NCBI GenBank assembly: GCA_019918135.1
Contig: WBZZ01003060.1
Span: 160,001-187,500, forward strand
DNA: 27,500 bases
Direction: 5' to 3'
Source: Paulinella micropora
Taxonomy: Eukaryota > Cercozoa > Imbricatea > Euglyphida > Paulinellidae
Below are positions 9,545-18,500 of this stretch, one piece after another. Made by a program: the position numbers and the translations under genes. The notes beneath the pieces were generated by a model. It was not told the origin of the DNA and did not search any database. It saw only the letters and a program-made list of their open reading frames with translations. How positions within the stretch are numbered: position 1 is the first letter of the stretch; each line of letters begins with the position of its first letter.

Positions 9545-9598
9545 GTAAATCAATGTCTCAAAAAGTGAAAAAAGTTTCCATTAGAGGGTATCATAGGT

Positions 9599-11182
9599 AT
9601 GATAGGATCTATAATTGAAGACTTTAAAACACTTTACAAAGACAATGACTTAATACAAATACGTATTAGTGCTATTCCTTCAACTTGGAATGTACAAAAC
9701 CAAAAATTAATTAAAGTAAAAGATTTCAATTTGGAAGATATACTGACTAGATTAGAATCTATACTGCAATCAAACGACGAAAACTATATGGACGAAGAAG
9801 GAGCAACAATGGAACTTATTGATTTCAATTTTGTGGGTGTAAGGATGCCAGAAGGAGGAGCAAGATTGAAAGCAATAACAGAAACAGACATGTATAAAAA
9901 GAAAGGTGTAATACGAATAAACAATGACGACAACATATGTTTGGCAAGGGCAATCGTTGTAGCGAAAGCAAAGATTGAGGAACACACAAAATACGAGCAA
10001 ATCAGAAAAGGACGCAGAATCCAAGACGAACTGGCAAACAAACTGCACGAGGAGGCTGGTGTCGTGAAAGATTTATGTGGGCTTTCTGAAATTAGTGAGT
10101 TTGCTAAGCACATTGACTACAACATTGTTATTGTTGAATATCCAGACAAAATAGTTTATAAGACTGAGATGAAGGACAAAAGGAACATATACATACTAAA
10201 AACAATGAACCATTACGACACCATAACAAGCATGAAAGCATTCTTATCAAAACGAAACTTTTGCGAGAAATGTATGAGGGGGTACGAACATAATCACGCA
10301 TGTGAATTCAAATGTAATATATGTCTAACCGATGGATGTAAAGGATATGACAATATTTCAAAATGGAAAATGTGCAATGAGTGTAATAGAAAGTTTCCGA
10401 ATGACGAATGTTTCAATAATCATAAACAAAATAAGTTATGCGACACAAAGAAAAAATGTATCACTTGTGCTAAGACTTACAAAGGAGAACATAAATGTGG
10501 ATATGAAAAATGTAGGAACTGCAAAGAACTACAACCTCTATCACACCAATGTGAGTTGAAGAAAAAAGTGATACATGAACCATCAACCAAATATGTATTC
10601 TTTGATTTTGAAGCAAATCAAGAGACAGGAACACATATTATCAATCATTCTGAAAGTCAATATTTCGACGACAGCACACCAATCATACATAAAAACATTG
10701 AACAATTCTGTGAGTGGGCATTGGGTGTAAAACATAAGGGTTATACATTCATAGCACATAATGCACGGGGATATGATTGTCAATTTGTATTGAAATGGTT
10801 GATTGAAAAAGGCATAACTCCATTTGTGATATATGAAGGTGGTAAAATAATGATGATGTCTATTGGTAATGGGAAAGAACAGATTAGATTTATAGATAGT
10901 TTATCATTTCTAACTATGCCTCTATCTGACTTTCCTGACACATTTGGACTTACTGAATTGAAAAAAGGATACTTTCCTCACTTCTTTAATAAAACAGACA
11001 ATCAAACATACATAGGCAAAATACCAGACATGGACGATTACGGATATAACTCATTCTCAAAGAATAAAAGAGATGATTTCATAAAATGGTATGGGGAGCA
11101 AAAAGATAAAGTATTTGATTTCAATAAAGAAATGATTGAATATTGTCATAGTGATGTAGATATACTAAGACGGGTGTATTGA
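9599..11182 (+). pseudogene. polB: Protein-primed DNA polymerase B, N-terminal and exonuclease part
   Basis: A 527-codon frame from the ATG at 9599. Residues about 105-125 carry VIRINNDDNICLARAIVVAKAK, a typical Polinton/adintovirus PolB segment. Residues about 215-325 are a Cys/His-rich zinc-finger array. Then come the three 3'-5' exonuclease motifs: Exo I FFDFEA (D336, E338), Exo II IAHNARGYD (D393), Exo III YCHSDVD (Y515, D519). It stops at TGA right after Exo III. The next frame resumes with REQFMKFGIDPFQYTTIAS, which normally follows directly in the intact polymerase, so a single extra base in the GGG near 11175 explains the break. The polymerase would replicate the element from a terminal protein. 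Real mutation, assembly error and recoding are all possible. Confidence 0.85.
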
Positions 11183-11198
11183 GTTTAGGGAACAATTT

Positions 11199-13205
11199 AT
11201 GAAGTTCGGAATTGATCCATTTCAATACACAACTATTGCCTCTACATGTATGGCACTATTCAAAGCAAACTACATGCCTGAGGACAGCATAGCAGTTATA
11301 CCGACAAACAGAACAGACAAAGCAAAAACAAGTCGTATGTGTGTGGAGTGGTTAGCATACAGAGAAAAAAAGGACAATGCTAAAATTCAACATGGTCTAA
11401 ATGGTAAAGAAAAAATACTAAACTTACCCAAAGGTGTGAAAGCCTACTTAGACGGATATGACGAAAAGAAAAAAACGGCATATGAGTTCCATGGTTGTTA
11501 TTGGCATGGGTGTCCTGAGTGTTTCAATGGAAATGAACTAAACAGAGAAAGGTCTGTGAATAAAACATTTGGACAACTATACAAAGAAACTAAACTACGC
11601 GAAACTTTAATCAAGCAACATCCGGAAGTTAGTCAATTAATAATAATATGGGGGTGTCAATGGAACAGGATACGAACAAAGGAAGAATTCAAAGGAGAAA
11701 TAGAAGAGACATTAATTGAGCAAGAAGCAATCAATCCACGACATGCGATGTTTGGTGGAAGGACAAATGCTCTATCTCTATACTGGAAATCTATGAGTGA
11801 ATATCAGTATGCCAAGTATATAGATGTGTGCTCTCTCTATCCGACGGTTATGTACTATGACCCCTATCCTGTGAAACATCACCAAACAATAAGAGGAAAA
11901 GATGCCTATGATATGTTGAATAATAAAACAGCATTTGGTGTAGCAAAAATAAAAATACTTCCGCCTAGAGGACTAATTCATCCTGTTCTACCATGTCAAG
12001 ATAGAGGAAAGATGATGTATTATCTATGTAATAAATGTGGAAAGGAAGGATTACAAGACAAATGCCAACACACAGACGAAGAGAGAACACTTACAGGCAC
12101 ATGGGCGACACCACTTATTTACAAAGCCATACAAAAAGGCTACAGACTGATCAAAACTTATGAGTTATGGCATTGGAATGAACAGACAACAGAACTATTC
12201 AAAGAATACATTAAGACCTTTCTAAGAGTGAAACAGGAATCAAGTGGCTATCCATCAAATGTCATAACTGAAGAAGACAAAGACAATTACATTAAGGACT
12301 ATGAAGAAAAAATGAAAATCAAATTAGACAAAAGCAAGATTGAAAAGAATGAAGGAAGAAGGGCAGTAGCGAAACTATGTCTTAACTCACTATGGGGAAA
12401 ATTTGGACAACAAAACAACAAGACACAAACAAAAATCATAAGGAGTGAAGCAGAACTATTCAAAATACTAAATGACAAGAATATAAATGAAGTATCTATC
12501 AATATGATAAACAAAGAATGCCTAGAACTATCTTACAACCTACACCCTGAAAAAGTATCTGACCCCTACAATACAAATATCTGTGTAGCACTATTTACAA
12601 CAGCACATGCGCAAATGAGATTGTATGATATGATGGACAGATTAGGTAATAGAGTGCTATATCACGACACAGACAGCGTAATTTATTCCGTAGATGAGAA
12701 AGAAGGACAGACAACAATACCGACTGGTGATTTATTGGGACAATGGACAGACGAATTGATAGACAAAAAGACGAAGGTAAGCAGAAAGATAACCACATTT
12801 ATTGGAGCAGGACCTAAATCATACGGCTACATACTAAATGATGGAACAACCAAAATGAAATTAAAAGGATTTTCAATGAATTACGAGACTTGTAAAAAAT
12901 TGAACTTGGTTAATATGTTTAGTATCATAAGCAATGGATTGAAAGTACAAGACACTGAACTATCTAAAAAGGCATACGAAGAATTAGAAGACCTACTAGA
13001 AACAAAAGGAGAAAAGTGTATAGCAAAGAATGTAGCAGAGGATGGAAATGTAATCATACACACCAACAGCAAAATAACAAGAAACAAAAAGACAAAAACA
13101 ATTACGTCAGAGCATTTACAAAAGATATTTTCATTTACTTACACTAACAGAGTAATTCAACCTCTAAAAGAAAACCAGATCACGACATTACCATACGGAT
13201 ACTAA
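11199..13205 (+). pseudogene. polB: Protein-primed DNA polymerase B, polymerase part
   Basis: A 668-codon frame that is the direct continuation of the exonuclease part in another frame; the frame is open from about 11175. Visible motifs are EFHGCYWHGCPECF (from residue 96), typical of Polinton PolB, then PolA DVCSLYPTVMYYDPYP (D209), PolB KLCLNSLWGKFG (K392) and PolC YHDTDSVIY (D490, D492). The two PolA/PolC metal-binding aspartates are present. The protein ends RVIQPLKENQITTLPYGY, the usual family end, so the C-terminus is complete. All catalytic residues are intact, so only the one frameshift prevents a full enzyme of roughly 1200 residues, a normal length for this family. Confidence 0.88.
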
Positions 13206-13523
13206 GCAAAAAAAAGAAAAAAAAGGAATTTACAAAAAAAGCAACAAAAAAAAAAAAAAAAAAAGGATGGAAGGAATGGCTCAAGAGTTGAACCGCCGAC
13301 AATGACAAACAACACCACCAACTTACTAATTACACCACCCATCACCATGCCACGAGAAGGAAGAAAAATAAATTTTTTGTGTAGTGCTTGCTTCGGTTGC
13401 GTTTTTTTCTCCTCAGTCAAAGCGCAATGTTATCACATGGTTTTTTTTGCGCAAAGTGATCTGAGAACCAAAGAATTCTTGGATCCCCGAGCACTTTTCT
13501 GTCTCGCAGTTCTTCTTGAAGAG
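13206..13523. other. Spacer with A-rich tracts
   Basis: Downstream of polB lies an A-rich tract ending in A19 (13246-13264), then T-runs at 13373 and 13441. The open frame through 13302-13523 upstream of the next gene has no family features and I treat it as non-coding. Poly(A)/poly(T) tracts may act as gene-end or promoter elements. Confidence 0.4.
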
Positions 13524-13859
13524 ATGAGCAACTTTGTTGATGATGAAGCCAAAGAGGATAATGAAATTTCTAGCGAAAGTGAGTTTGAAATAGAAAGAGA
13601 AGAAAATAATTGGATTGATTATTATTCTGACAAGACAAATAAGACAACAAAAAAGGACAAAATATTTTTGGAAACTAAGAAAAAAAACTTGTCCAAAAAA
13701 ATAAGATTATTGAAACAAGAACTTTGCGATGTTGAATCAAGACTGGAAGCAGTTTATGAGAGAGATGAGGAACTAAAACAAGACAAAAGACGAATTGAAG
13801 AGGAGAGAAAAGTTAAGAGACAGAGACTTAGAAAGAAAAAGAGACTAATAAAGAAATAG
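13524..13859 (+). CDS. Charged coiled-coil protein, probably frameshifted at its 3' end
   Basis: I chose the ATG at 13524 (MSNFVDDEAKEDNEISSESE) because the upstream open frame is unlike it in composition. The 111-aa product has an acidic N-terminus and then a long Lys/Glu/Arg/Leu helix (residues about 45-110) with heptad character. It stops at 13859, but the minus-one frame stays open through 13860-14014 and carries helical sequence (EIAFLEKWLEKNKF, then MSRQEENFARNLIEKGDTF) of the same character. One gene of about 160 residues broken by a one-base change is likely. Function unknown; possibly structural or DNA-associated. Confidence 0.5.
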   Translation: MSNFVDDEAKEDNEISSESEFEIEREENNWIDYYSDKTNKTTKKDKIFLETKKKNLSKKIRLLKQELCDVESRLEAVYERDEELKQDKRRIEEERKVKRQRLRKKKRLIKK

Positions 13860-14014
13860 CATTTTTGGAAAAGTGGTTAGAAAAAAATAAATTTCCAATG
13901 TCTCGCCAAGAGGAAAATTTTGCACGTAATTTAATTGAAAAAGGTGATACATTTGATGAAGTGATAGTTAAATATAAATTGTATGTTAATGAATTGAGAG
14001 CCCGAGTGGAGTAA
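13860..14014 (+). pseudogene. Out-of-frame continuation of the coiled-coil gene
   Basis: An open frame of about 50 codons ending in TAA at 14012-14014, directly after the stop of the coiled-coil ORF. It includes an internal ATG (near 13898) that would give a 38-aa peptide. Its amphipathic helical character and position make continuation of the preceding gene more likely than an independent small protein. Confidence 0.35.
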
Positions 14015-14205
14015 AAAAATAGTTGTGTGATCTGTGCTGTCTGCCTACCTGCCCACTTATCATCAATGAACATGACACACATTTCACAACAACATAAAAA
14101 GCACACTTATTACTAGGCAACAAAATTATTTATTTACGAAAAAAAACGGCTTCAAGGCACTGCCCACACATGTTTTTTTGTGCTTTTTGGTGTGTGGCAG
14201 GCACC

Positions 14206-14640
14206 ATGCCTCCTAAGAAGAAGCCAACCGCAGAGCCAACCGCAGAGCCAACCGCAGAGCCAACCCCTGAGCCTACCACTCCAGACGAGAAACGTCCACT
14301 CCATGAAGACGAAGAGGAGGATGTTTCGAGTGCTCTTAGTGCGATACAACTATACGAAGCCCAAGTGCTGTCTCCACTAAAGTACCGCGAAGAAAGTAAG
14401 TGCTTCGTAGAGTTCGTTGCTGATAACAAGAAACCAGATATTGTTTTCTCTAAGCAGGGGAATAACAGAGTCGAGGCGAAATTCATGAAGAGTCCCGGAG
14501 AGGCTAAAGTTTATTTTGTCACAATCGATTCAAAGAATGTTATCAGAGTGTTTCATTCTTGGCCTGCGGTGAAGGGGTACTACATACACACAAAGGTCCC
14601 TGTGTATTCCAAGTTTGCAGACTATCACTCAAAGAAATAA
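14206..14640 (+). CDS. 144-aa protein with TAEP repeats and basic N-terminus
   Basis: Starts at ACCATGC (14206), a good eukaryotic start context; upstream codons in the frame are hydrophobic and unlikely to be translated. The N-terminus PPKKKP is a possible nuclear localisation signal, followed by four TAEP/TPEP repeats and an acidic patch (HEDEEEDV). The remaining ~90 residues are a compact mixed domain (FVEFVADNKKPDIVFSKQG, then VRVFHSWPAVKGYYIHTKVP-like sequence). I do not recognise the fold. It converges with the integrase remnant, with only 5 bases between the two stop codons, which places it inside the Polinton-like element. Confidence 0.55.
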   Translation: MPPKKKPTAEPTAEPTAEPTPEPTTPDEKRPLHEDEEEDVSSALSAIQLYEAQVLSPLKYREESKCFVEFVADNKKPDIVFSKQGNNRVEAKFMKSPGEAKVYFVTIDSKNVIRVFHSWPAVKGYYIHTKVPVYSKFADYHSKK

Positions 14641-14645
14641 TAATA

Positions 14646-15062
14646 CTACAAATCCATTATTTCTTTTTTCTTCCTTAATCTGGAAGAAGTTCTAATGTTG
14701 GCGGAGTCTATCTCCTCTCTTTTAAGTAAATGCTTTGTTTGCTTTTCTTTAGTTAGTTGCTTTAGTTCTGTATTAATATCTGTCTCTTCCGGATCGTCGG
14801 TAGCGTCAGTCTTTAATAAATGACGTGGTGGTACAACATCATCATTTGTTAATACAATCCGGTATCCCTTACGGGCTTTGACAGTGTAGATTTGCTTGCT
14901 CCATGTCTTTCCTCCCTTTTCTAAAATGTGTTTCTTGTTCAACTTTCTAACTCTGTCTCCTTCTTTGAAACCAAATAAATATTTATCAACATATCTATGT
15001 TGTTGGCTAATATCATATCCTTTAAATACATCAATTGGCGCCGCCTTAATCGCTGAATGTCG
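14646..15062 (-). pseudogene. Polinton integrase, C-terminal fragment
   Basis: Minus-strand codons give HSAIKAAPIDVFKG, then FKEGDRVRKLNKK, KTWSKQIYTVKARKGYRIVL and a basic tail RTSSRLRKKKEIMDL. This is the end of a retroviral-type (rve) integrase: the last helix of the core, then the SH3/chromodomain-like C-terminal domain with the usual 'GD.VR', 'W....Y.V' pattern. The DDE core that should precede HSAIKAAP is missing; the frame instead runs into Arg/Ala/Pro-rich codons of GC-rich DNA at about 15062. The element was thus broken inside the integrase. Longer frames reaching 15266 here are artefacts of the join. Confidence 0.75.
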
Positions 15063-15301
15063 GTGCCCGCGCCCAGCACTAGCCGGGCCGCAGGCGTAGC
15101 GTCGTCGTGCTGGGCCTTGTGGCGCTTGGGGCCGGGCCTGGGGAGCAGGGCGTCGTGGTCCATGCCGGGCGGGTCGTTTGTGTCGGGGGCCGCCGGCTGT
15201 GGGTAGCTGCGTGCGCCCCCACCCGCGCGCTCGCGCGTGCGCCCGCGCGTGTGCCCTCCGTGCCACGGGCGCACGCGCGTGCTCCCTCCCCCCTCACCGG
15301 C

Positions 15302-15350
15302 GCGTGCCAGTGGCGCGCGCGGGGGGCGCCCGCCCTCCTCACTGGCACGC
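15302..15350. repeat. 11-bp inverted repeat with GC-rich loop
   Basis: GCGTGCCAGTG and CACTGGCACGC are exact complements, separated by 27 bases of G/C only apart from a few T. A stable hairpin or cruciform would be expected. Confidence 0.7.
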
Positions 15351-15570
15351 ACTGCGGGCGCGCCCCCTCCCCGCGCCACCGCGCCGTGGGGCACGCGAGG
15401 CGGGCAGCGCCCCCGCGCCCCCTGGATGCCTCTCCCCCCCCGGGCCCGCCCGGGCGGGGCTCCGCGCGCGCCGAGGGAAGGGGGGGGGAGCCAGGGGAAG
15501 GGAGGGAGGGGGGCGCGCGCGGGGAGGGGAAGGGGCACGGGAGCGGGGCACGGGGCGCCCCCCGCGTGCG

Positions 15571-15610
<40 letters not shown>
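15571..15610. repeat. C40 homopolymer
   Basis: Forty consecutive C residues. Such a run on the minus strand is G40, able to form G-quadruplexes, and is prone to length error in sequencing. Confidence 0.9.
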
Positions 15611-15611
<1 letters not shown>

Positions 15612-15839
15612 CGCTCCCCTCCCCCCTCCCCCGGCGGCGTGGGCACCAAAAGTTCTCCGCGTCCCTGCCGCCAGGAGAGCAGCAGCGTCCTCCCTCTCGC
15701 GTGCCGATACCGCAGGAGGACCCCCGCCCTCCTCCCCACCGCCGCCCAACCCTTCCCCCCTCCCCCCTTCTCCCCCGCGCTCCTCGCCCGGCCCGTTACG
15801 CTAGGTCCAGCCGGACCCAGCGGACCCCAGTCCAGCCTC

Positions 15840-16772
15840 ATGTCGACGGCGGGCGCCGCGGACAGTGGAGGCCACGCTAGCCTCCCGAGCCTCGGGCGGC
15901 CGGCCCCGGCGCAGCAGGAACCGGCGCCGCTGCCACCGCTCGGCGCGAGCCGCCGCGACGCGCCGTCCCGCCGGGGCGGCTACGACCAGGACTACTGGCG
16001 CGGTGGGCGCAGCCGCAGCAACGAAAGGCGGGAGCGCCGCCACGGCGGTTCTGCCCGCCAGCACCACTGGGACAGGAGTCGGAGCCGCAGCTGGGGGAGG
16101 GCGTGGCGCAGCCGGGAGCGCAGGAGCGCCAGCCGGAGCCGCAGCCGGAGCCGCAGCCCCCCACCCCGGCGTTCGCGTTCACGCCGAGAGAGGGAGGCCT
16201 GGCAGGCGTACCAGCGACAGCCGGAGGAGCTCCCTGCGTGGGGCACGGGCGCTCGCCAGCACCCGCCTCCCGGCCAGGCCTGGCGGGCGGACAAGGCCGA
16301 CCCCTGGGGCGGCTCCGGGGCAGCGAACGGCCAGGCGGCTCCGGGCGCCGAGCCGGTAGCCCCGGCGGCCCCGGCGGGCCCGGCGGTGTCGCACGCCTCG
16401 ACCGCGGTGCAGGCGTCACGGGCCATGCAGTCCGTGGTAGACCAGCCCGCCGACCACTCTCCTCGCACGCCACTCCTGTCGACCGCGCTGCGCGACGGCG
16501 CGGGCGAGGCCCGTGTGCTCGCCACGTCGCCCACCCAGGTCATCCTGGCCCCCGACGCCCGGTTGCGCGGGGAGGAGCACAAGTGTCTCAAGGCGGCCAT
16601 CCAGCTCCTGGACAAACAAAAGCTCTTTATGCCCAGACTCTTCAGCTCCCTGCAGGTCATGGAGCAATTGACACAGCGTGTAGACGCACTGGAAGCTAGG
16701 CTCGCGGACCTGGAGCTGCAGGCCAGGAACGTCAATGCCAACATGAGCCAGGCCTTCCCGGGTGGTATTTAA
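15840..16772 (+). CDS. RS-rich protein with C-terminal coiled coil
   Basis: A 310-aa product from the ATG at 15840 (MSTAGAADSGG). Residues about 55-116 are Arg/Ser rich with RSRSRSRSPPPRRSRSR-like blocks, as in splicing-factor RS domains and in viral basic proteins that bind nucleic acid. Residues 120-240 are Pro/Ala/Gly rich and probably disordered. Residues about 245-300 are helical with a heptad coiled coil (VMEQLTQRVDALEARLADLELQ). No RRM is present, so it is not a standard SR protein. It may oligomerise and bind RNA or DNA; SR-kinase regulation is inferred from the RS blocks only. It is the only plus-strand gene of the GC-rich block and converges with the nuclease gene. ATTAAA at 16949 could be its poly(A) signal. 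Confidence 0.6.
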   Translation: MSTAGAADSGGHASLPSLGRPAPAQQEPAPLPPLGASRRDAPSRRGGYDQDYWRGGRSRSNERRERRHGGSARQHHWDRSRSRSWGRAWRSRERRSASRSRSRSRSPPPRRSRSRREREAWQAYQRQPEELPAWGTGARQHPPPGQAWRADKADPWGGSGAANGQAAPGAEPVAPAAPAGPAVSHASTAVQASRAMQSVVDQPADHSPRTPLLSTALRDGAGEARVLATSPTQVILAPDARLRGEEHKCLKAAIQLLDKQKLFMPRLFSSLQVMEQLTQRVDALEARLADLELQARNVNANMSQAFPGGI

Positions 16773-17100
16773 TCAAGACCTGAGCCAGGACGGGGCGGCG
16801 CCCCTTGCTACCCTCGCGTGCTCTCTCTTTCTCTCTCGGCCGGCCTGCCCCCGTCTGGGGTCCAACTACACCCCTCCCTGGCTCTCTCTCTCTCTCTCGG
16901 CCGGCCGGCCTGCCCCGCCTGGGAGGGTTGCTGGTCCTACTGCAAGCTCATTAAAAAAATTTAAGTTTAAGCGTACGCGATTTCCCCCCGGGCGCTGCCG
17001 GCGCACACACCGGGCCCCTCCCCACCGGGTCCCCCCCCACCGGAGCCAGCGGCTAGCCCCCCACCCCCTCCATCCTCCTCGGGGTGCGGCCGCCCCACGC
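16773..17100. other. Convergent intergenic region
   Basis: Separates the ends of the plus-strand RS gene and the minus-strand nuclease. It holds two CTCTCTCTCTCTCGGCCGGCC segments (around 16825 and 16885) flanking related sequence, an A/T island ATTAAAAAAATTTAAGTTTAA (about 16949-16969) that is striking in this GC-rich context and may serve as polyadenylation region for both genes, and the first copy of a 44-bp tandem duplication. Confidence 0.5.
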
Positions 17101-17151
17101 CTAGCTGCCCCCTCCATCCTCCTCGGGGTGCGGCCGCCCCACGCATAGCTG
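17064..17151. repeat. 44-bp tandem duplication at the nuclease 3' end
   Basis: Copies 17064-17107 and 17108-17151 differ by a single base (C versus A in ACGC-C/A-TAGCTG). Because 44 is not a multiple of three, the copies are read in different frames by the nuclease gene, whose present stop (17101-17103) lies in the left copy. The last ~15 residues of the protein are therefore a by-product of the duplication. Confidence 0.85.
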
Positions 17152-18255
17152 GGCGGGCACGGGCAGGGCCCCCTGCCTGGCTGGCAGGCAGGTGCGGGCG
17201 AGCAGCGCCTGGCGCAGCCCCGGCCATTGGTCCCTGTCCCGGGCGGGGGGGCACTGCTGCTGCGCGAGCAGAGACAGGCGTTGGCAGGCCAGCGCCAGGC
17301 GCTGCTCGCGCTCTGTAGTCTGCTCGCCGTCGGCAGCTAGCAGCCCGTCCACCTCGGCCGCGTACCGCCGCCCCAGGTTGTGGCGCAGGAGCGCCAGGCA
17401 GCGCAGCGCGAGTGGTTTGAGGTCGGGCACCTGCACCAGCTGGTAGCGGCTCTGGTTCGGGTGAAAGATGGCAAGGTACAGGCCCTGCACCGGCAGCTGG
17501 AGCTGTCGCTCGGCTAGCACGCGGTAGAGATTCAGCTGCAGGCTGTAATGCGAGTAGTTACAGTCCTGTAGCTCGGCGCACGGCCCCAGGCCCGTGCGCT
17601 TGCCGAAGCCGCGCCGGCGCAGGGCCTTGCAGCGTTTCCAGTCCACGATGACGATTGCGCCCGACCGCGGGCACCTGAACAGCATGTCGCAGGAGCCGGC
17701 CAGGAGGTACCTGGGCGAGAACAGGACCAGTTCCGTGCGCCAGGGCAGCCACCCGCGCGGCAGCACCTCCCGGGCGTGGAAATCATGGAACTGGACGTAC
17801 TCGGGGCCCAGCGCGCGGGGGGCTAGCTCCGGCACGCACGGCTGCACGTCGTTGTAGAACGCCTCGATGTACGCGTGCAGCCTGGTGCCAAGCTCGCACG
17901 CCTCGGTCCCCAGCCTCTGCCACTCAAGTTCCAGTTCGTCGGCCGCTACGCCACGCCTGGCCGCCACCTCGGCGGCTACGCGCTTGCTCTCAAAGGCCGG
18001 GAAAAAGGAGTGGACGACCCCCGTCACGCTGTCGGGCAGCAGCACCCACCCGCCGTCCGGCGCCCGCAGCTGGTACGTGTGCGGGCCGGCGTCGAAGGCG
18101 GCGCCGCCGTCGCTGGGCTGGGGGTACAGCCGGGACAGGATGTCGCAGTCGTCGCTGTGCCGGGCCAGGAAGCTCGACAGGCGGTCGGCGGGCGCGGGGG
18201 CGGCACTCACCTCGGGGGGGGCTGCGTCATCCGGCCTTGTGGGCCAGGCAGACAC
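17101..18255 (-). CDS. PD-(D/E)XK nuclease of giant-virus type
   Basis: Counting from a GTG codon at 18255, which is only a placeholder start, the 384-residue frame shows SVTGVVHSFFP (76-86), GTRLHAYIE (123-131), RTE (173-175), LAGSCDMLF (D190) and IVDWKRCK (D205-W-K207), then YSHYSLQLNLYRVL and LAIFHPNQSRY. This order is that of the PD-(D/E)XK exonucleases of nucleocytoviruses, with G-x-x-D and D-W-K as active-site motifs, a family related to RecB/lambda-exonuclease enzymes for DNA recombination or repair. No ATG precedes the domain in this frame. The frame is open to 18459 and crosses a G20 run, beyond which another frame carries KKHVRPAPPAKKPPPS-like sequence, so the N-terminus is probably broken or spliced. 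A consensus donor AG|GTGAGT (minus strand, near 18207) also lies in it. Confidence 0.8.
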   Translation of the reverse strand: MSAWPTRPDDAAPPEVSAAPAPADRLSSFLARHSDDCDILSRLYPQPSDGGAAFDAGPHTYQLRAPDGGWVLLPDSVTGVVHSFFPAFESKRVAAEVAARRGVAADELELEWQRLGTEACELGTRLHAYIEAFYNDVQPCVPELAPRALGPEYVQFHDFHAREVLPRGWLPWRTELVLFSPRYLLAGSCDMLFRCPRSGAIVIVDWKRCKALRRRGFGKRTGLGPCAELQDCNYSHYSLQLNLYRVLAERQLQLPVQGLYLAIFHPNQSRYQLVQVPDLKPLALRCLALLRHNLGRRYAAEVDGLLAADGEQTTEREQRLALACQRLSLLAQQQCPPARDRDQWPGLRQALLARTCLPARQGALPVPAQLCVGRPHPEEDGGGS

Positions 18256-18500
18256 CCCCTCCGAGGGAGAGGGGGGCGCGGCCTGCGCCCCCGTGGGGGG
18301 GGGGGGGGGGGGGGCCGTTCGGCGCGCCGGCCGCGGCTGGGAGGGGCCGTTGGCGCTCCCTCCCCCGGCGCCCCGCTGCTCCGTGGCCCGTGGGCCGGCA
18401 GGCGGCGGGGGTGGACACAGGCAGAGAAGGGGGGGGCTTCTTAGCGGGAGGGGCAGGCCTCACGTGCTTTTTAATGACGGGCGTTCTGCTAACCTGTGGC
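18227..18500 (-). other. Possible displaced N-terminal coding segment of the nuclease
   Basis: On the minus strand, after a CCTGCCACAG that looks like a splice acceptor (about 18500), an open frame reads VSRTPVIKKHVRPAPPAKKP, then a Pro/Ala/Arg-rich stretch into the G20/C20 tract. Removing one base (or adding two) in that tract would join it to the nuclease frame. No ATG is present here either, so a first exon upstream would be needed. This is inference. Confidence 0.3.
18295..18314. repeat. G20 homopolymer
   Basis: Twenty consecutive G residues on the plus strand, at the frame transition described for the nuclease N-terminus. Confidence 0.9.

Larger units (their letters stand above)
8524..15062 (+). 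mobile_element. Polinton/Maverick-like DNA transposon fragment
   Basis: An AT-rich segment between two junctions carrying protein-primed PolB and the C-terminal part of a retroviral-type integrase, the two signature genes of Polintons. Small basic, coiled-coil and unknown proteins accompany them. The integrase is transcribed towards the PolB end and is cut at about 15062 by very GC-rich DNA. Major and minor capsid proteins, FtsK/HerA-type packaging ATPase and Ulp1-like protease are not in the window, so this is at most half an element. I find no terminal inverted repeats. Frameshifts in polB and in the coiled-coil gene suggest inactivation. Confidence 0.8.
15063..15839. other. Extremely GC-rich spacer with C40 tract and hairpin
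   Basis: Nearly 800 bases of G/C-dominated DNA between the broken integrase and the RS-protein start. It has overlapping long frames on both strands because stop codons are rare at this composition. None has a recognisable domain. It contains an 11-bp inverted repeat (15302-15312/15340-15350) and a C40 run (15571-15610). An in-frame ATG at 15425 could extend the next gene, but that extension would be mainly Gly/Arg and polyproline. Confidence 0.5.

Noticed and set aside
13302..13523. N-terminal extension of the coiled-coil protein from the ATG at 13302
   Set aside because: Composition is Cys/Phe-rich and unlike the acidic/basic helical protein; the internal ATG at 13524 gives a coherent product.
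15107..15880. Several long overlapping frames on both strands in the GC-rich spacer
   Set aside because: Stop codons are rare at this base composition; the products are Pro/Arg/Gly/Ala-rich with no conserved pattern and disagree between frames.
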